Shown here piece by piece: positions 43,707 to 52,858 of a DNA stretch of 64,000 nt. The DNA is from Streptomyces qinzhouensis (GTDB lineage: Bacteria; Actinomycetota; Actinomycetes; Streptomycetales; Streptomycetaceae). The position numbers and the translations under genes were made by a program. Below the pieces are notes generated by a model. That model did not search any database. It saw nothing but the letters and a program-made list of their open reading frames with translations, and was not told the origin of the DNA. Where the stretch lies: NCBI RefSeq assembly GCF_007856155.1, contig NZ_CP042266.1:6634001-6698000 (forward strand), in the 5' to 3' direction. Each line of letters starts with the position of its first letter. The stretch's first letter is position 1.

Positions 43707-45320
43707 TCAGCGGCCCGGCACCGAGAGGGCGTGGCGGAACACTCCGAGCGGATCCCAACGGGCCTTGACCCGCCGCAATGCCGCGGCGTTCCCCTTGAAG
43801 TAGAGCGTCTGCCAGTCGATTCCGGAGGTGTTGAGGGCCGGATCGGCGAGATCGGCGTCGGCGTAGTTGATGAACGCCCCGTCGCTGTCGCCGCCCGGGG
43901 CCGGGACGCCGCCGGTGTCCGCGTACACATCGCGGTAGAGCGCCCGGATCCAGTCGAGATGCGCGGCGTCGTCGGCGGGATCGCTCCAGGCCGCCAGATA
44001 GAGCAGCTTGAGGACGGAGTCGCGCTGCGCGGCGGCCGTGGCGTCCGGGGCGATCGTGTTGATCCGCCCGCCGTAGGTGCAGAGCGCGACACTGCCGTAC
44101 ACCGCGGTGTCCTTACGGGTCAGATGGTGGTGTACGGCGGCGAGCTGACGGTCCGTGAAGCGCCGTCGGAGGTAGCCCGACTTGACCTTGATCCGCAGAT
44201 CGCCGATCGCGTTCTCACCGGAGCCGCGTAGTGCGGCCGTCAGCCAGGGGATCCGCCGGGAGGTGATGGAGGCCGGCCGGGCGGTGCCCTCGGACACGGC
44301 CGTCACCAGCCCGCTCAGCAGTCGTTCGGCCGCCGGGCCGTCCGCGGTGACCTGGCCGAAGAGGAACGGGCCGCCCCCGGCGTTCCGGTGTTCGAGGGAG
44401 AGTTCGGCGTACAGCGCGGCGGCGGGCGAGCCGGGGGCCGCGTTCCGCTCCGCCCAGCGGCCGTAGTTGTCGGCGAGCCGGACGAAGGCGGCCTCGTCGA
44501 GCGCGGACCAGTGCCACCGCGCGCTGAAGGTGAGCGCGGTCGCGGGCGGTACCGGCAGGAGGCGTTCGGGCGGGGTGGCCGCGGTGGTGCCGGGGGAGCG
44601 GAACCAGTAGCGGGTGGCGATGCCGAACGTACCGCCGCCTCCGCCGGTGTGCGCCCACCACAGATCGCGGGCCGGATCCCCCGGCTCCCGGCCGGCGACC
44701 ACGGCCCTCGCCCGGCCCGCGCGGTCCACCACGACCGTCTCCACCGCGTACAGATGGTCGGAGAGCAGCCCGTGGAGCCGGCACAGCGGGCCGTAGGCGC
44801 CGCCGGGCACATGGCCGCCGATTCCCACGTCCGGGCAGTAGCCGCCGGGCACGGTGACGCCCCAGCCCAGATGCAGCAGCCGGTACACCTCCTCCAGGGT
44901 GGCGCCCGGCTCCACCGCGAAGGCGTGTGTCCCGGGGTCGTACTCCACCGAACGCATCCGGGAGGTGTCGACGACGACCCGCACCCCGGGATGGTCGACG
45001 AAGTCCTCGAAGCAGTGGCCCCCGCTGCGGACCGCGATCCGGCGCCCGTCCCGTACCGCCCGCTGGACACAGCGGACCACCTGCTCCGTGGACTCCACCG
45101 GCCGGATCTCGTCGGGGGTGCCGCGGAAGCGGTTGGCGCCCCGGCCGGCGAGATGTCCGTACCGCGGATCGCCGGGGGTGACCCGAGGGGCCTCGGGAGT
45201 CGGCCGGGCCCGCGGGGTGTCCGCCCGTGCGGCGGTGGCCGGAAGGGCCGCCGCGGCCCCGGTGAGGGCCGCCGCCCCCAGCACACTCCGCCGACCGCGC
45301 TCCCCGCCGGAATCCGTCAT
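43707..45320 (-). CDS. Secreted BBE-like FAD-dependent oxidoreductase
   Basis: A 537-residue flavoprotein of the berberine-bridge/glucooligosaccharide-oxidase group. A Tat signal (GRRSVLGAAALTG with alanine-rich core) starts the protein. The FAD domain has H102 in RSGGHCF and C162 in GGYCPDVGIGG, the two residues that carry bicovalently bound FAD. A C-terminal BBE segment (YFKGNAAALRRVKARWDPLGVF) completes it. Relatives oxidise sugars, alcohols or natural-product intermediates, passing electrons to O2. The start at ATG 45320 (MTDSGGERG) gives the twin-arginine motif the usual position. Confidence 0.88.
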   Translation of the reverse strand: MTDSGGERGRRSVLGAAALTGAAAALPATAARADTPRARPTPEAPRVTPGDPRYGHLAGRGANRFRGTPDEIRPVESTEQVVRCVQRAVRDGRRIAVRSGGHCFEDFVDHPGVRVVVDTSRMRSVEYDPGTHAFAVEPGATLEEVYRLLHLGWGVTVPGGYCPDVGIGGHVPGGAYGPLCRLHGLLSDHLYAVETVVVDRAGRARAVVAGREPGDPARDLWWAHTGGGGGTFGIATRYWFRSPGTTAATPPERLLPVPPATALTFSARWHWSALDEAAFVRLADNYGRWAERNAAPGSPAAALYAELSLEHRNAGGGPFLFGQVTADGPAAERLLSGLVTAVSEGTARPASITSRRIPWLTAALRGSGENAIGDLRIKVKSGYLRRRFTDRQLAAVHHHLTRKDTAVYGSVALCTYGGRINTIAPDATAAAQRDSVLKLLYLAAWSDPADDAAHLDWIRALYRDVYADTGGVPAPGGDSDGAFINYADADLADPALNTSGIDWQTLYFKGNAAALRRVKARWDPLGVFRHALSVPGR

Positions 45321-45432
45321 CGAGTCCTCCCCTCGGCACCCGGCAAGATAGACCAACGGCGCGGCGGTGGACACCATGCGGCGGGGTGGTCTTCACAAGG
45401 GCGGGAAACCGCTCTCCGCCGGAACCCCGCGG

Positions 45433-46506
45433 TCAGCCGGTGCCGTCCCCCGACAGCACCTCGGACAGGTCGTAGCCCACCGGCTCGTCCAGCTGCGCGT
45501 AGGTGCAGTCGGCGGCGGCGCGGTCCGGCCGCCAGCGGCGGAACTGGGCGGTGTGCCGGAAACGGGTGCCCTCCATATGGTCGTAGGCCACCTCCAGTAC
45601 CCGTTCCGGCCGCAGGGCGGTCCACGACAGGTCCTTCTTCCCGGTCCAGCGGCTGACCGCCCCCGGCAGCCGGGACGACTCATGGGCGTGAGCATCCGTC
45701 CAGGCGGCCCATGGATGGGCGTCGGCCGGGTCCATCCGCAGCGGCTCCAGCTCCGTGACCAGTTCCGCGCGCCGCTTCATGGGGAACGCGGCGCAGACGC
45801 CCACATGCTGGAGCGCCCCGGTGTCGTCGTACAGCCCGAGCAGCAGGGAGCCCACCACGGGGCCGCTCTTGTGGAAGCGGTAGCCCGCGACGACGACATC
45901 GGCCGTCCGCTCGTGTTTGATCTTGAACATCAGCCGGGCGTCGGGGCGGTACGGCAGATCGAGGGGTTTGGCGACGACGCCGTCGAGTCCGGCGCCCTCG
46001 TACCGGTCGAACCAGACCAGGGCGAGTTCCCGGTCGGTGGTCGCGGGCGCCAGATGGACCGGCGGCCGGGCCGCCCGCAGCGCTTCGGCGAGCAGGGCCC
46101 GCCGCTCGGCGAGCGGCGTGTCCAGATGGGAGGTGTCCCCGAGGGCGAGCAGATCGAAGGCGACGAAGCTCGCCGGGGTGCGTTCCGCCAGGGTCCTGAC
46201 CCGGGATTCGGCGGGGTGGATGCGTTCGCTGAGCCGGTCGAAGTCCAGCCGGCCGCCGTGCACGACGACGATCTCGCCGTCCACCACGCACCGCCCGGGC
46301 AGATTCTCCGCGAGCGCGGCCACCAGCTCCGGGAAGTAGCGGGTGAGGGGTTTGCCGGTACGGGAGCCGATGACGATCTCGTCGCCGTCGCGGTGGACCA
46401 CGGCCCGGAAGCCGTCCCATTTGGCCTCGTACTGCATATCGGGCGGGATGGTCTTCACGGACTTGGCCAGCATCGGTTTGACGGGCGGCATCACCGGGAG
46501 CTCCAT
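45433..46506 (-). CDS. ATP-dependent DNA ligase (LigC-type, NHEJ)
   Basis: A 357-residue ligase with the catalytic lysine K29 in YEAKWDGFR (motif I), the VVDGEIV motif III, GLDGVVAK motif IV and FKIKHERT motif V, plus an OB-fold C-terminus. Actinobacteria use such small ligases with a separate polymerase domain in bacterial non-homologous end joining. It is divergent from that polymerase gene with only 52 bp between starts. An inner ATG 15 bp in is also possible. No Ku gene is in this window. Confidence 0.9.
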   Translation of the reverse strand: MELPVMPPVKPMLAKSVKTIPPDMQYEAKWDGFRAVVHRDGDEIVIGSRTGKPLTRYFPELVAALAENLPGRCVVDGEIVVVHGGRLDFDRLSERIHPAESRVRTLAERTPASFVAFDLLALGDTSHLDTPLAERRALLAEALRAARPPVHLAPATTDRELALVWFDRYEGAGLDGVVAKPLDLPYRPDARLMFKIKHERTADVVVAGYRFHKSGPVVGSLLLGLYDDTGALQHVGVCAAFPMKRRAELVTELEPLRMDPADAHPWAAWTDAHAHESSRLPGAVSRWTGKKDLSWTALRPERVLEVAYDHMEGTRFRHTAQFRRWRPDRAAADCTYAQLDEPVGYDLSEVLSGDGTG

Positions 46507-46545
46507 AGAGGGATTGTCCGGTATGCGGGGAAAGTCGGCTCGGCA

Positions 46546-46551
46546 TACGCT
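46546..46551 (+). promoter_or_regulatory. -10 hexamer of leaderless promoter
   Basis: TACGCT ends 7 nt before ATG 46559 in the 52-bp space between the ligase and polymerase genes. Confidence 0.45.
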
Positions 46552-46558
46552 GGCGCAC

Positions 46559-47614
46559 ATGGCCGGCCGAGCGTTGGAACTGGAAGTGGGGGAGCGGACC
46601 GTCAAGGTCTCCAACCCCGACAAGGTCTACTTTCCGGAGCGCGGATACACCAAGCTGGACATGGTCCGCTACTACCTGGCCGTCGGCGACGGCATCACCC
46701 GCGCCCTGCGGGACCGGCCGACGACCCTGGAGCGCTACCCCGACGGGGTGACCGGGGAGTCCTTCTTCCAGAAGCGGGCCCCGAAGTATCTGCCCGACTG
46801 GATTCCCACGGCGCACATCACCTTCCCCAGCGGCCGGTCCGCCGACGAGCTGTGCCCCACCGAACCGGCCGCCGTGGTCTGGGCGGCCAATCTGGGCGCG
46901 GTCACCTTCCATCCCTGGCCGGTACGGCGGGCCGATACCGACCACCCCGACGAACTGCGCATCGACCTCGACCCCCAGCCCGGCACCGACTACGAGGACG
47001 CGGTGCGCGCCGCCCACGAACTGCGGGACGTTCTCGACGGCGCCGGTCTGCGGGGCTGGCCCAAGACCTCCGGCGGCCGCGGGCTGCATGTCTTCGTCCC
47101 CATCACACCCGACTGGACCTTCGTCCAGGTCCGGCGGGCCGCCATCGCCTGCGGGCGGCTGCTGGAGCGCAGGATGCCGGACCGGGTCACCATCAAATGG
47201 TGGAAGGAGGAGCGCGGGGCGCGGATCTTCGTCGACTACAACCAGACCGCCCGCGACCGGACCATCGCCTCCGCCTACTCGGTCCGGCCCCGCCCCCACG
47301 CGCCGGTCTCGGCACCGCTGCGCTGGGAGGAGATCGACGACGCCCGGCCGGAGGACTTCGACATCATGACGATGCCCGGGCGGTACGCGGAGGCCGGCGA
47401 CGTCCACGCCGATATGGACGACCACCGGTTCAGCCTGGAACCGCTGCTGGAGGCGGCCCGTAAGGACGAGGCCGACCACGGACTGGGGGATCTGCCGTAT
47501 CCGCCGGAGTATCCGAAGATGCCCGGGGAGCCGAAACGGGTCCAGCCGAGCCGGGCGAAGAAACAGACCGGTGAGGCCGGTGGCGCGGAGACCGGCGAGG
47601 CCGCGCCGGAGTAG
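46559..47614 (+). CDS. LigD-type DNA/RNA polymerase domain protein (NHEJ PolDom)
   Basis: A 351-residue archaeo-eukaryotic primase-like polymerase of the LigD POL type, which fills gaps and adds ribonucleotides at double-strand breaks. The metal-binding pair is DLD (D136, D138 in RIDLDPQPG); SGGRGLH (171-177) is the nucleotide-binding motif and RGARIFVDYNQ follows. The C-terminal ~50 residues are a lysine/glutamate-rich tail. ATG 46559 is fixed by the leaderless -10. Confidence 0.92.
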   Translation: MAGRALELEVGERTVKVSNPDKVYFPERGYTKLDMVRYYLAVGDGITRALRDRPTTLERYPDGVTGESFFQKRAPKYLPDWIPTAHITFPSGRSADELCPTEPAAVVWAANLGAVTFHPWPVRRADTDHPDELRIDLDPQPGTDYEDAVRAAHELRDVLDGAGLRGWPKTSGGRGLHVFVPITPDWTFVQVRRAAIACGRLLERRMPDRVTIKWWKEERGARIFVDYNQTARDRTIASAYSVRPRPHAPVSAPLRWEEIDDARPEDFDIMTMPGRYAEAGDVHADMDDHRFSLEPLLEAARKDEADHGLGDLPYPPEYPKMPGEPKRVQPSRAKKQTGEAGGAETGEAAPE

Positions 47615-47694
47615 ACCGGCGGGCCCGCTCCTGGGCGACGGCCTCGGTGACGGTGACGGCGACGGCCTCGGTGACCGCCCGCGGCCGGATGTGC

Positions 47695-47728
47695 CCGTGG
47701 GCCCCTCCCGGCCGGAAGGGGCCCACGG
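47695..47728. terminator. Hairpin terminator between convergent genes
   Basis: Perfect 12-bp arms 47695-47706 and 47717-47728 around a 10-nt loop, between the polymerase gene (ends 47614) and the DUF1080 gene (ends 47744). Confidence 0.7.
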
Positions 47729-47743
47729 TTCAGGAGCCGGGTG

Positions 47744-50053
47744 TCACAGCTCCTGGATCCGGATGTTGCGGTAGGAGACCACATCGGTCGTGCCGTGGAC
47801 CTGGAGCCCGAGGTACCCCAGCGCGTACCGGCGGCCGTCCGTGCCGACGTCACCCGCGCGCGGCGGGGCGAAGCTCTGCCCGGCCGTGTTCTCGAAGGTG
47901 TTGATCAGCACCCCGTCGCGGTACACGGAGTACGACTGCCCGACCACCCGGATCTCGTAGTCGTTCCAGGTGCCCTTGGGCGTCACCCCGGCCCCGGCGA
48001 GGCCGACGCGGTCGAAGCCGTACACCGAGCCGGTCTTGTACATATCGCCGTCGGGCCGGTCCAGGACCTGGACCTCGTGGCCGTACTTGATGGCGACCCA
48101 CTCGGGGCGCGGCTCCTCCGGATTGTCGTGGACGTACGGGAAGCGGACGAAGACCCCGCTGTTGGCGTTGCCCGTGCCCGGGGCGTCGTCGCGCCACTGG
48201 AGCTTGAGCGAGAAGTCCCCGAACTGTGCCTGCGGGAACCAGAGCATGCCCAGGCCGCCCCTGGTGGTGCCGCTGGTCATCGACCCGTCGTCGTTGAGGG
48301 CGAAGGAACCGCCGCCCACATGCTGCCAGCGGTCGAAGGACTTCTTCGTACCGTCGAAGAGGTCACGGTAGCCGGTGTTCTGTCCGGGTTTGCCGATACC
48401 GGACTGTTTGGCTGCCGCGTAGATCTTCCGGTGCTCACGGGTGTCGATCACCCCGTCGTCCAGCAGCCCGTCCAGCACCCGGTCGACGTGCTTGAGGAAG
48501 AGCGCCTGCGACGACCACGCCTTCTCGTCCTCGATCAGCTCGTTGACGGCGCAGCGGGAGCGGGTCATCCGGTTGGGCACCCCGGTGTCGACCGTGCCGA
48601 CGATCACGGTGAGCCGCTCGTCCCACTCGGGGCAGTTCGGGGCCGGGACCCCGCCGCCCTCGGCGAGGGTGAAGGCCACCTTCAGCGCGGCGGAGGTATT
48701 GCCCGCCTTGTCGGCCGCCCGGTAGTGGACGGTGTGATACCCGGTCCGGTCGAAGACGACCGGCGCGGTGTAGGCGAGATAGGGGCCGCCGTCGAGGGAG
48801 TACTCGATGCGCTCCACGCCCGAACCGCCGTGGTCGGTGGCCGTCACGGTCACCGTGGCCCGGTTGAGGTAGGCGCCGTCGGAGTTCCGCTGTCCGGTCA
48901 CCTCGGCGCCCGTCACGGGCGGGGTGGTGTCCGGCGCGGGCGGGGTGACGACGGTGAACTCCACCGACTTGGCGGCGGACGCGTTGCCCGCCCGGTCCGT
49001 GGCCCGGTAGCGGACGGTGTGCGTCCCCACCTGGTGGACCATCACCGGCGCGGTGTACGGCTGCCAGGCGCCGTCCGCCCCGAGGGCGTACTCGATGGTG
49101 TTGACGCCCGAACCGGTGTCGGACGCGGTCACGGTCACGGTCGCCATATCGAGATAGCGGCCCTGCGCGTCCCGTTCGCCGCTGACCGTCGCCGAGGTCT
49201 CCGGCGGTGTCCGGTCGTCCGTCGGCGGGGACACCACCCGGAAGGAGACCGACTTCTCGGCCGCCGTGTTCCCGGCCCGGTCGGTGGCCCGGTAGCGGAT
49301 CCGGTGCTCCCCGACGGTGTTCACCACGACGGGCGCGGTGTAGGCCTGCCAGGGGCCGTCGGCGCCGGTCGCGTACTCGGTGCGCTCGACGCCGGAACCG
49401 TCGTCCGTGGCCGTCACCGCGACCGTGGCGACCCCGACGTACGCCCCGTCGGCGTTGCGGTCGCCCGTCACCTTCGCCTCGGTGACCGGCGCCGTGGTGT
49501 CCTCACCCGCGGGGTCGGAGACGGTGAGGATGCCCTGCATGGTGCCATGGCCGGGGATCGTGCAGAAGAAGCGGTACCGGCCGGGGGTCAGGGTGACCTC
49601 GGCGGTGTGCTTGCCGGCCCGGTCGTCGTTCGGACTGGCCAGGATGTTCAGCGGGACGTCGTTGTTGTACTCCGGGTCCGATACGTCGAACGTGAGGGTG
49701 TGGGGCATGCCGGTGGTGTTGCCCGAGGCCCGGCTGTTCTCGAAGACGATCGTCGTCCGGCCCGCCACCGCGGTGGTGGGGAGGGTGAGATAGCGGTCGA
49801 TCGGATCGCCCGCCGTCCAGGTCAGGGTCTGGGCCGCGGCGGGCGCCTGCCGCGCCGTGCCGCCGGCCGGTTCCCGGTCCGCGGTCCGGACCGCCGCCGT
49901 GCCGCTCCCGGCCGCCGCGGTGGTACGGGCGGGTCCGCCCTGGCCGTACGCGACCGCCGACAGCAGTCCGACGACCATCGCGAACGATGCCACCAGGGCC
50001 GTCCACAGCCCGGCCGTTCTCCGTGTTCCCGGTGTGTGCCGCAGGGTTCTCAC
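47744..50053 (-). CDS. Secreted cupredoxin - Ig-like repeat - DUF1080 protein
   Basis: A 769-residue exported protein with an N-terminal signal/anchor helix (LWTALVASFAMVVGLLSAVAY). A cupredoxin domain (about 75-180) carries a full type-1 copper set: H118, C164, H169 and M172 (FFCTIPGHGTM). Three ~90-residue Ig-like/OmpL47-type repeats follow (about 185-465), each ending RYRA(T/A)D(R/K)AGN. A C-terminal DUF1080 domain (about 590-769) belongs to the 3-keto-disaccharide hydrolase family. The GTG start overlaps the stop of the upstream dehydrogenase (GTGA), so the two are coupled and probably work together. Confidence 0.85.
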   Translation of the reverse strand: MRTLRHTPGTRRTAGLWTALVASFAMVVGLLSAVAYGQGGPARTTAAAGSGTAAVRTADREPAGGTARQAPAAAQTLTWTAGDPIDRYLTLPTTAVAGRTTIVFENSRASGNTTGMPHTLTFDVSDPEYNNDVPLNILASPNDDRAGKHTAEVTLTPGRYRFFCTIPGHGTMQGILTVSDPAGEDTTAPVTEAKVTGDRNADGAYVGVATVAVTATDDGSGVERTEYATGADGPWQAYTAPVVVNTVGEHRIRYRATDRAGNTAAEKSVSFRVVSPPTDDRTPPETSATVSGERDAQGRYLDMATVTVTASDTGSGVNTIEYALGADGAWQPYTAPVMVHQVGTHTVRYRATDRAGNASAAKSVEFTVVTPPAPDTTPPVTGAEVTGQRNSDGAYLNRATVTVTATDHGGSGVERIEYSLDGGPYLAYTAPVVFDRTGYHTVHYRAADKAGNTSAALKVAFTLAEGGGVPAPNCPEWDERLTVIVGTVDTGVPNRMTRSRCAVNELIEDEKAWSSQALFLKHVDRVLDGLLDDGVIDTREHRKIYAAAKQSGIGKPGQNTGYRDLFDGTKKSFDRWQHVGGGSFALNDDGSMTSGTTRGGLGMLWFPQAQFGDFSLKLQWRDDAPGTGNANSGVFVRFPYVHDNPEEPRPEWVAIKYGHEVQVLDRPDGDMYKTGSVYGFDRVGLAGAGVTPKGTWNDYEIRVVGQSYSVYRDGVLINTFENTAGQSFAPPRAGDVGTDGRRYALGYLGLQVHGTTDVVSYRNIRIQEL

Positions 50054-52545
50054 CGCGCCGCCTTCCGTGCCAGCAGGTCCGCGGGCGGGGTTGCCTCGCC
50101 GCCCTTGTACGTGATGTTCCAGAGCGCCGAGCGTGGGTCGGAGGTGAAGAATCCGCGCCCGTAGTCGAGGACGTACAGCGAACCGTCCGGGGCGAACTTC
50201 CAGTCCATGAGGTTGCGGATACCGTTCGCCCCGACCGGGACGATCTTCTTCAGGGATTCGGCGTGCACCGGGATGCCGCCCTTGCCCACGGTCTTCGGAT
50301 CGGTCAGGACCGCGTGCCGCGGCTGGTCGCCGTCGTAGAAGTCGCCGACGAACCAGGTGCCGTCCCAGTAGGAGGGCCATTTGACCGTGGAGGTGCTCGC
50401 CGTGGAGTAGCGGTAGACCGGGCCGGTCATGGTGGCCTGGGCGCCGCCCTTGAGCCAGGGCATCAGCAGCTTCTGCTCGTCGAGGTTGTAGCTGGGCACC
50501 CCGTTGGCGTCCCGCGGGAAGTCCGGGCCGCCGCCCTGCGGCGAGTACCAGATGGTGTTCGGGGTGACCGGCGGCAGATTTACCAGTCCGTCGTTGTTCG
50601 GGGACTCGTTCTTCGGGGCCTTGCAGTCGTACCAGCCCAGCGGTTTGGCCGGATCGGCGAGTCCGCGGTCGCGGTACGGCTGGTTGTTGCCCATGCAGAA
50701 CGGCCAGCCGTGGTTGCCGGCCTTGGTGATCGCGGCGAAGGTGTCGTACTTCGCCGGTCCCCAGGTCGTCGAGGGCGCACCGGCGTCCGGGCCGACCCAG
50801 CCCGCGTACAGGACGTCCGTCTTCCGGTCGACGAAGATCCGGGACGGATTGCGGACGCCCATCACATAGATCTCGCCACGGGTCTTGCCGCCGCCCTCGT
50901 CCATCTCGTCACCGGTGAAGAGATTGCCCGCGGGGATGGTGTAGGTGCCGTTGGGTTTCGGGGTGATCCGCAGGACCTTGCCGTTGAGGTTGTTGGTGTT
51001 GCCTGAGGTACGGCGCGCGTCTGCGAAGGAGACGCCCTTGTAGTTCGGCTGAGGGTTGTTGCCCGAGTAGCCGTCGCTGAACCGGGAGGAGTTGTTGTCC
51101 CCGGTGGCGATGTAGAGATTGCCCTTCGAGTCCCAGGCCATGCCGCCGCCCGAGTGGCAGCAGCTGTGGATCTGGACGGGCCACTCCAGCAGGACCTTCT
51201 CGCTCGCGGTGTCCAGTCTGCGGGTGGTGAAATCGTAGACGAAGCGGGAGACCCGGCGGTCCGCCATCCGCGTTTCGCGGTTGATGTCGGAGTGCGGGGT
51301 GTAGTGCAGATACACCCAGCCGTTGGACGGGAACCCCGGGTCCAGCTCGATGCCGAGCAGCCCCTCCTCGTTCTTGATCAGCTCGTCGCCGCCGCCCTTG
51401 TTGCCGAAGACGCTCAGCGCCCCGGCGAGGGTGACCTGCCGGGTCTTCGGGTCGTAGACATGGATCTCGCCGCTGCCCTTGCCGATGTCCGGGTTGTTCC
51501 AGTCGGTCACCACCGGGCGGGTGTTGTCGGCGCCGCCGCGGCCGATGTAGAACACCGTGCCGTCGGGGGCGGTGACCAGTCCGTGGGGCTCGCCGATCTG
51601 GTCGTGTCGTCCCGGCTGGTTGGGCTTGGTGACCCGCTCGGCCGTGTAGTTGGCGGCGATGGTGGCCTTGCAGTCGGCGCGGGAGAGCCGGGACGTCCAG
51701 GCCAGGGCGCCGCGCAGATGGTCGCGGAAGTCGGTCTCCGAGAAGCTGTCGACCGTACCGCCCATCCCGGTGTAGAAGGACCGGCCGCCGTCGTAGTCAC
51801 GGCACCAGGAGACCGGGTGGTCCCAGCCGTTGGGCTTGGCGGCCGGGGTGATCGAGCTCTCCTTGAGCCGGGCCACGGTGTGCACGCTGCCGGACGGGTT
51901 GACCGACCAGTTGAACCACTTGTCGGGCCGCTTCCACTGCAACGGGAGCGTCTTCGTCGCCGGATGCTGCCGGTCGCCCACTTCGATCACGGCCCGCTGG
52001 ACGGAGCTGGGCGCACCGGTGGGCCGCGCCCCGATCAGCCCGGTGAACCAGTCGGAGTACGGCTCCGTGCGCGCCGCGTCATGGACACCGAGGAATCCGC
52101 CCCCGGCCTCCATGTACGTCTCCAGGCCCGCCTCCTGCTCCGGGTCGAGGACATCGCCGCCGCCGGTCAGGAACACGACCGCGTTGAACTTCCCGAGCCG
52201 GGCGGCATCGGTGAACACGGCGGGATCGTCGGTGGCCTCGGTGGCGAACCGGCCCGCCGCCGGACCGCTGAGGCCGATCGTCTCCACCGCCCGGATCCCG
52301 GCGTCCACCAGCGGGGACTCGGCGGACGCCGAACCGTGGAAGACCAGGACCCGGACGTTCTTGCCGCCCGGTGGGGACGGGAGGGACATCGTTGTCGCCC
52401 GGGGTTCCGGCGGAGTGCCGGCGGCGGCGGTGTTCACCCCGGTGAGCAGGGACGCGGTGAGGGCGCCGACCCCCAGGGTCGCCGCGAGAACGTTCCGGTA
52501 GGCGCCGGTTCGGGATCTTGACCGGTGATGTGGTGTGCGCTGCAT
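50050..52545 (-). CDS. Secreted ThuA - glucose/sorbosone dehydrogenase fusion
   Basis: An 831-residue exported protein with signal peptide (VLAATLGVGALTASLLTGV). A ThuA-like domain (about 63-290, with VFHGSASAE, FLGVHDAA and DHPVSW) is followed by a sorbosone/PQQ-type beta-propeller dehydrogenase (about 330-800). The propeller includes EGLLGIELDPGF, HSGGGMAWDSKGNLYIATGD and YVLDYGRGFF. ThuA belongs to disaccharide 3-keto pathways; sorbosone dehydrogenases oxidise sugars with PQQ. ATG 52545 fits the signal peptide. It precedes and overlaps the cupredoxin-DUF1080 gene. Confidence 0.87.
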   Translation of the reverse strand: MQRTPHHRSRSRTGAYRNVLAATLGVGALTASLLTGVNTAAAGTPPEPRATTMSLPSPPGGKNVRVLVFHGSASAESPLVDAGIRAVETIGLSGPAAGRFATEATDDPAVFTDAARLGKFNAVVFLTGGGDVLDPEQEAGLETYMEAGGGFLGVHDAARTEPYSDWFTGLIGARPTGAPSSVQRAVIEVGDRQHPATKTLPLQWKRPDKWFNWSVNPSGSVHTVARLKESSITPAAKPNGWDHPVSWCRDYDGGRSFYTGMGGTVDSFSETDFRDHLRGALAWTSRLSRADCKATIAANYTAERVTKPNQPGRHDQIGEPHGLVTAPDGTVFYIGRGGADNTRPVVTDWNNPDIGKGSGEIHVYDPKTRQVTLAGALSVFGNKGGGDELIKNEEGLLGIELDPGFPSNGWVYLHYTPHSDINRETRMADRRVSRFVYDFTTRRLDTASEKVLLEWPVQIHSCCHSGGGMAWDSKGNLYIATGDNNSSRFSDGYSGNNPQPNYKGVSFADARRTSGNTNNLNGKVLRITPKPNGTYTIPAGNLFTGDEMDEGGGKTRGEIYVMGVRNPSRIFVDRKTDVLYAGWVGPDAGAPSTTWGPAKYDTFAAITKAGNHGWPFCMGNNQPYRDRGLADPAKPLGWYDCKAPKNESPNNDGLVNLPPVTPNTIWYSPQGGGPDFPRDANGVPSYNLDEQKLLMPWLKGGAQATMTGPVYRYSTASTSTVKWPSYWDGTWFVGDFYDGDQPRHAVLTDPKTVGKGGIPVHAESLKKIVPVGANGIRNLMDWKFAPDGSLYVLDYGRGFFTSDPRSALWNITYKGGEATPPADLLARKAAR

Positions 52546-52576
52546 GGGGTCACCCACTCCTCTGTGGTCATGACGG

Positions 52577-52610
52577 CAGCCGACAACAGCCGACAGCAGC
52601 CGACGACAGC
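52577..52610. repeat. Three and a half 10-bp direct repeats in divergent promoter region
   Basis: CAGCCGACAA, CAGCCGACAG, CAGCCGACGA and a partial CAGC lie head-to-tail with a 10-bp period, one DNA helical turn. They are just upstream of the dehydrogenase gene. Confidence 0.7.
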
Positions 52611-52668
52611 AAAGGAAGCTAGACCTCTTTTCGCGGTTCGCCAATAGGTATGACCACGAAAGAACGAA

Positions 52669-52695
52669 CTTTGTCCTGAGTGTGGATAAACAAAG
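52669..52695. promoter_or_regulatory. CTTTGT-N15-ACAAAG inverted repeat
   Basis: Perfect 6-bp arms at 52669-52674 and 52690-52695 in an unusually AT-rich stretch of the 313-bp region between the dehydrogenase and laccase starts. This is a candidate binding site of a sugar-responsive regulator. No other gene is seen in that region. Confidence 0.4.
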
Positions 52696-52858
52696 ATCCA
52701 CGGGCTACCGTATGGCCGTCCTCCGGGGTGCGGTGCGCCCCGTTCGGTCTTCCCTACGGTTCCCCTCACGGTGTCTGCGGCGTTTCCAGCACCTGCGGCG
52801 GGCGTTTGCTGCGTTTCGGCGTTTCCGGCATGGCTTCCGGCAGAGCGGAGAGTTCGGC

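Noticed and set aside
52577..52610. CRISPR-like array
   Set aside because: Repeat units are 10 bp with no spacers and no cas genes nearby; simple direct repeats.
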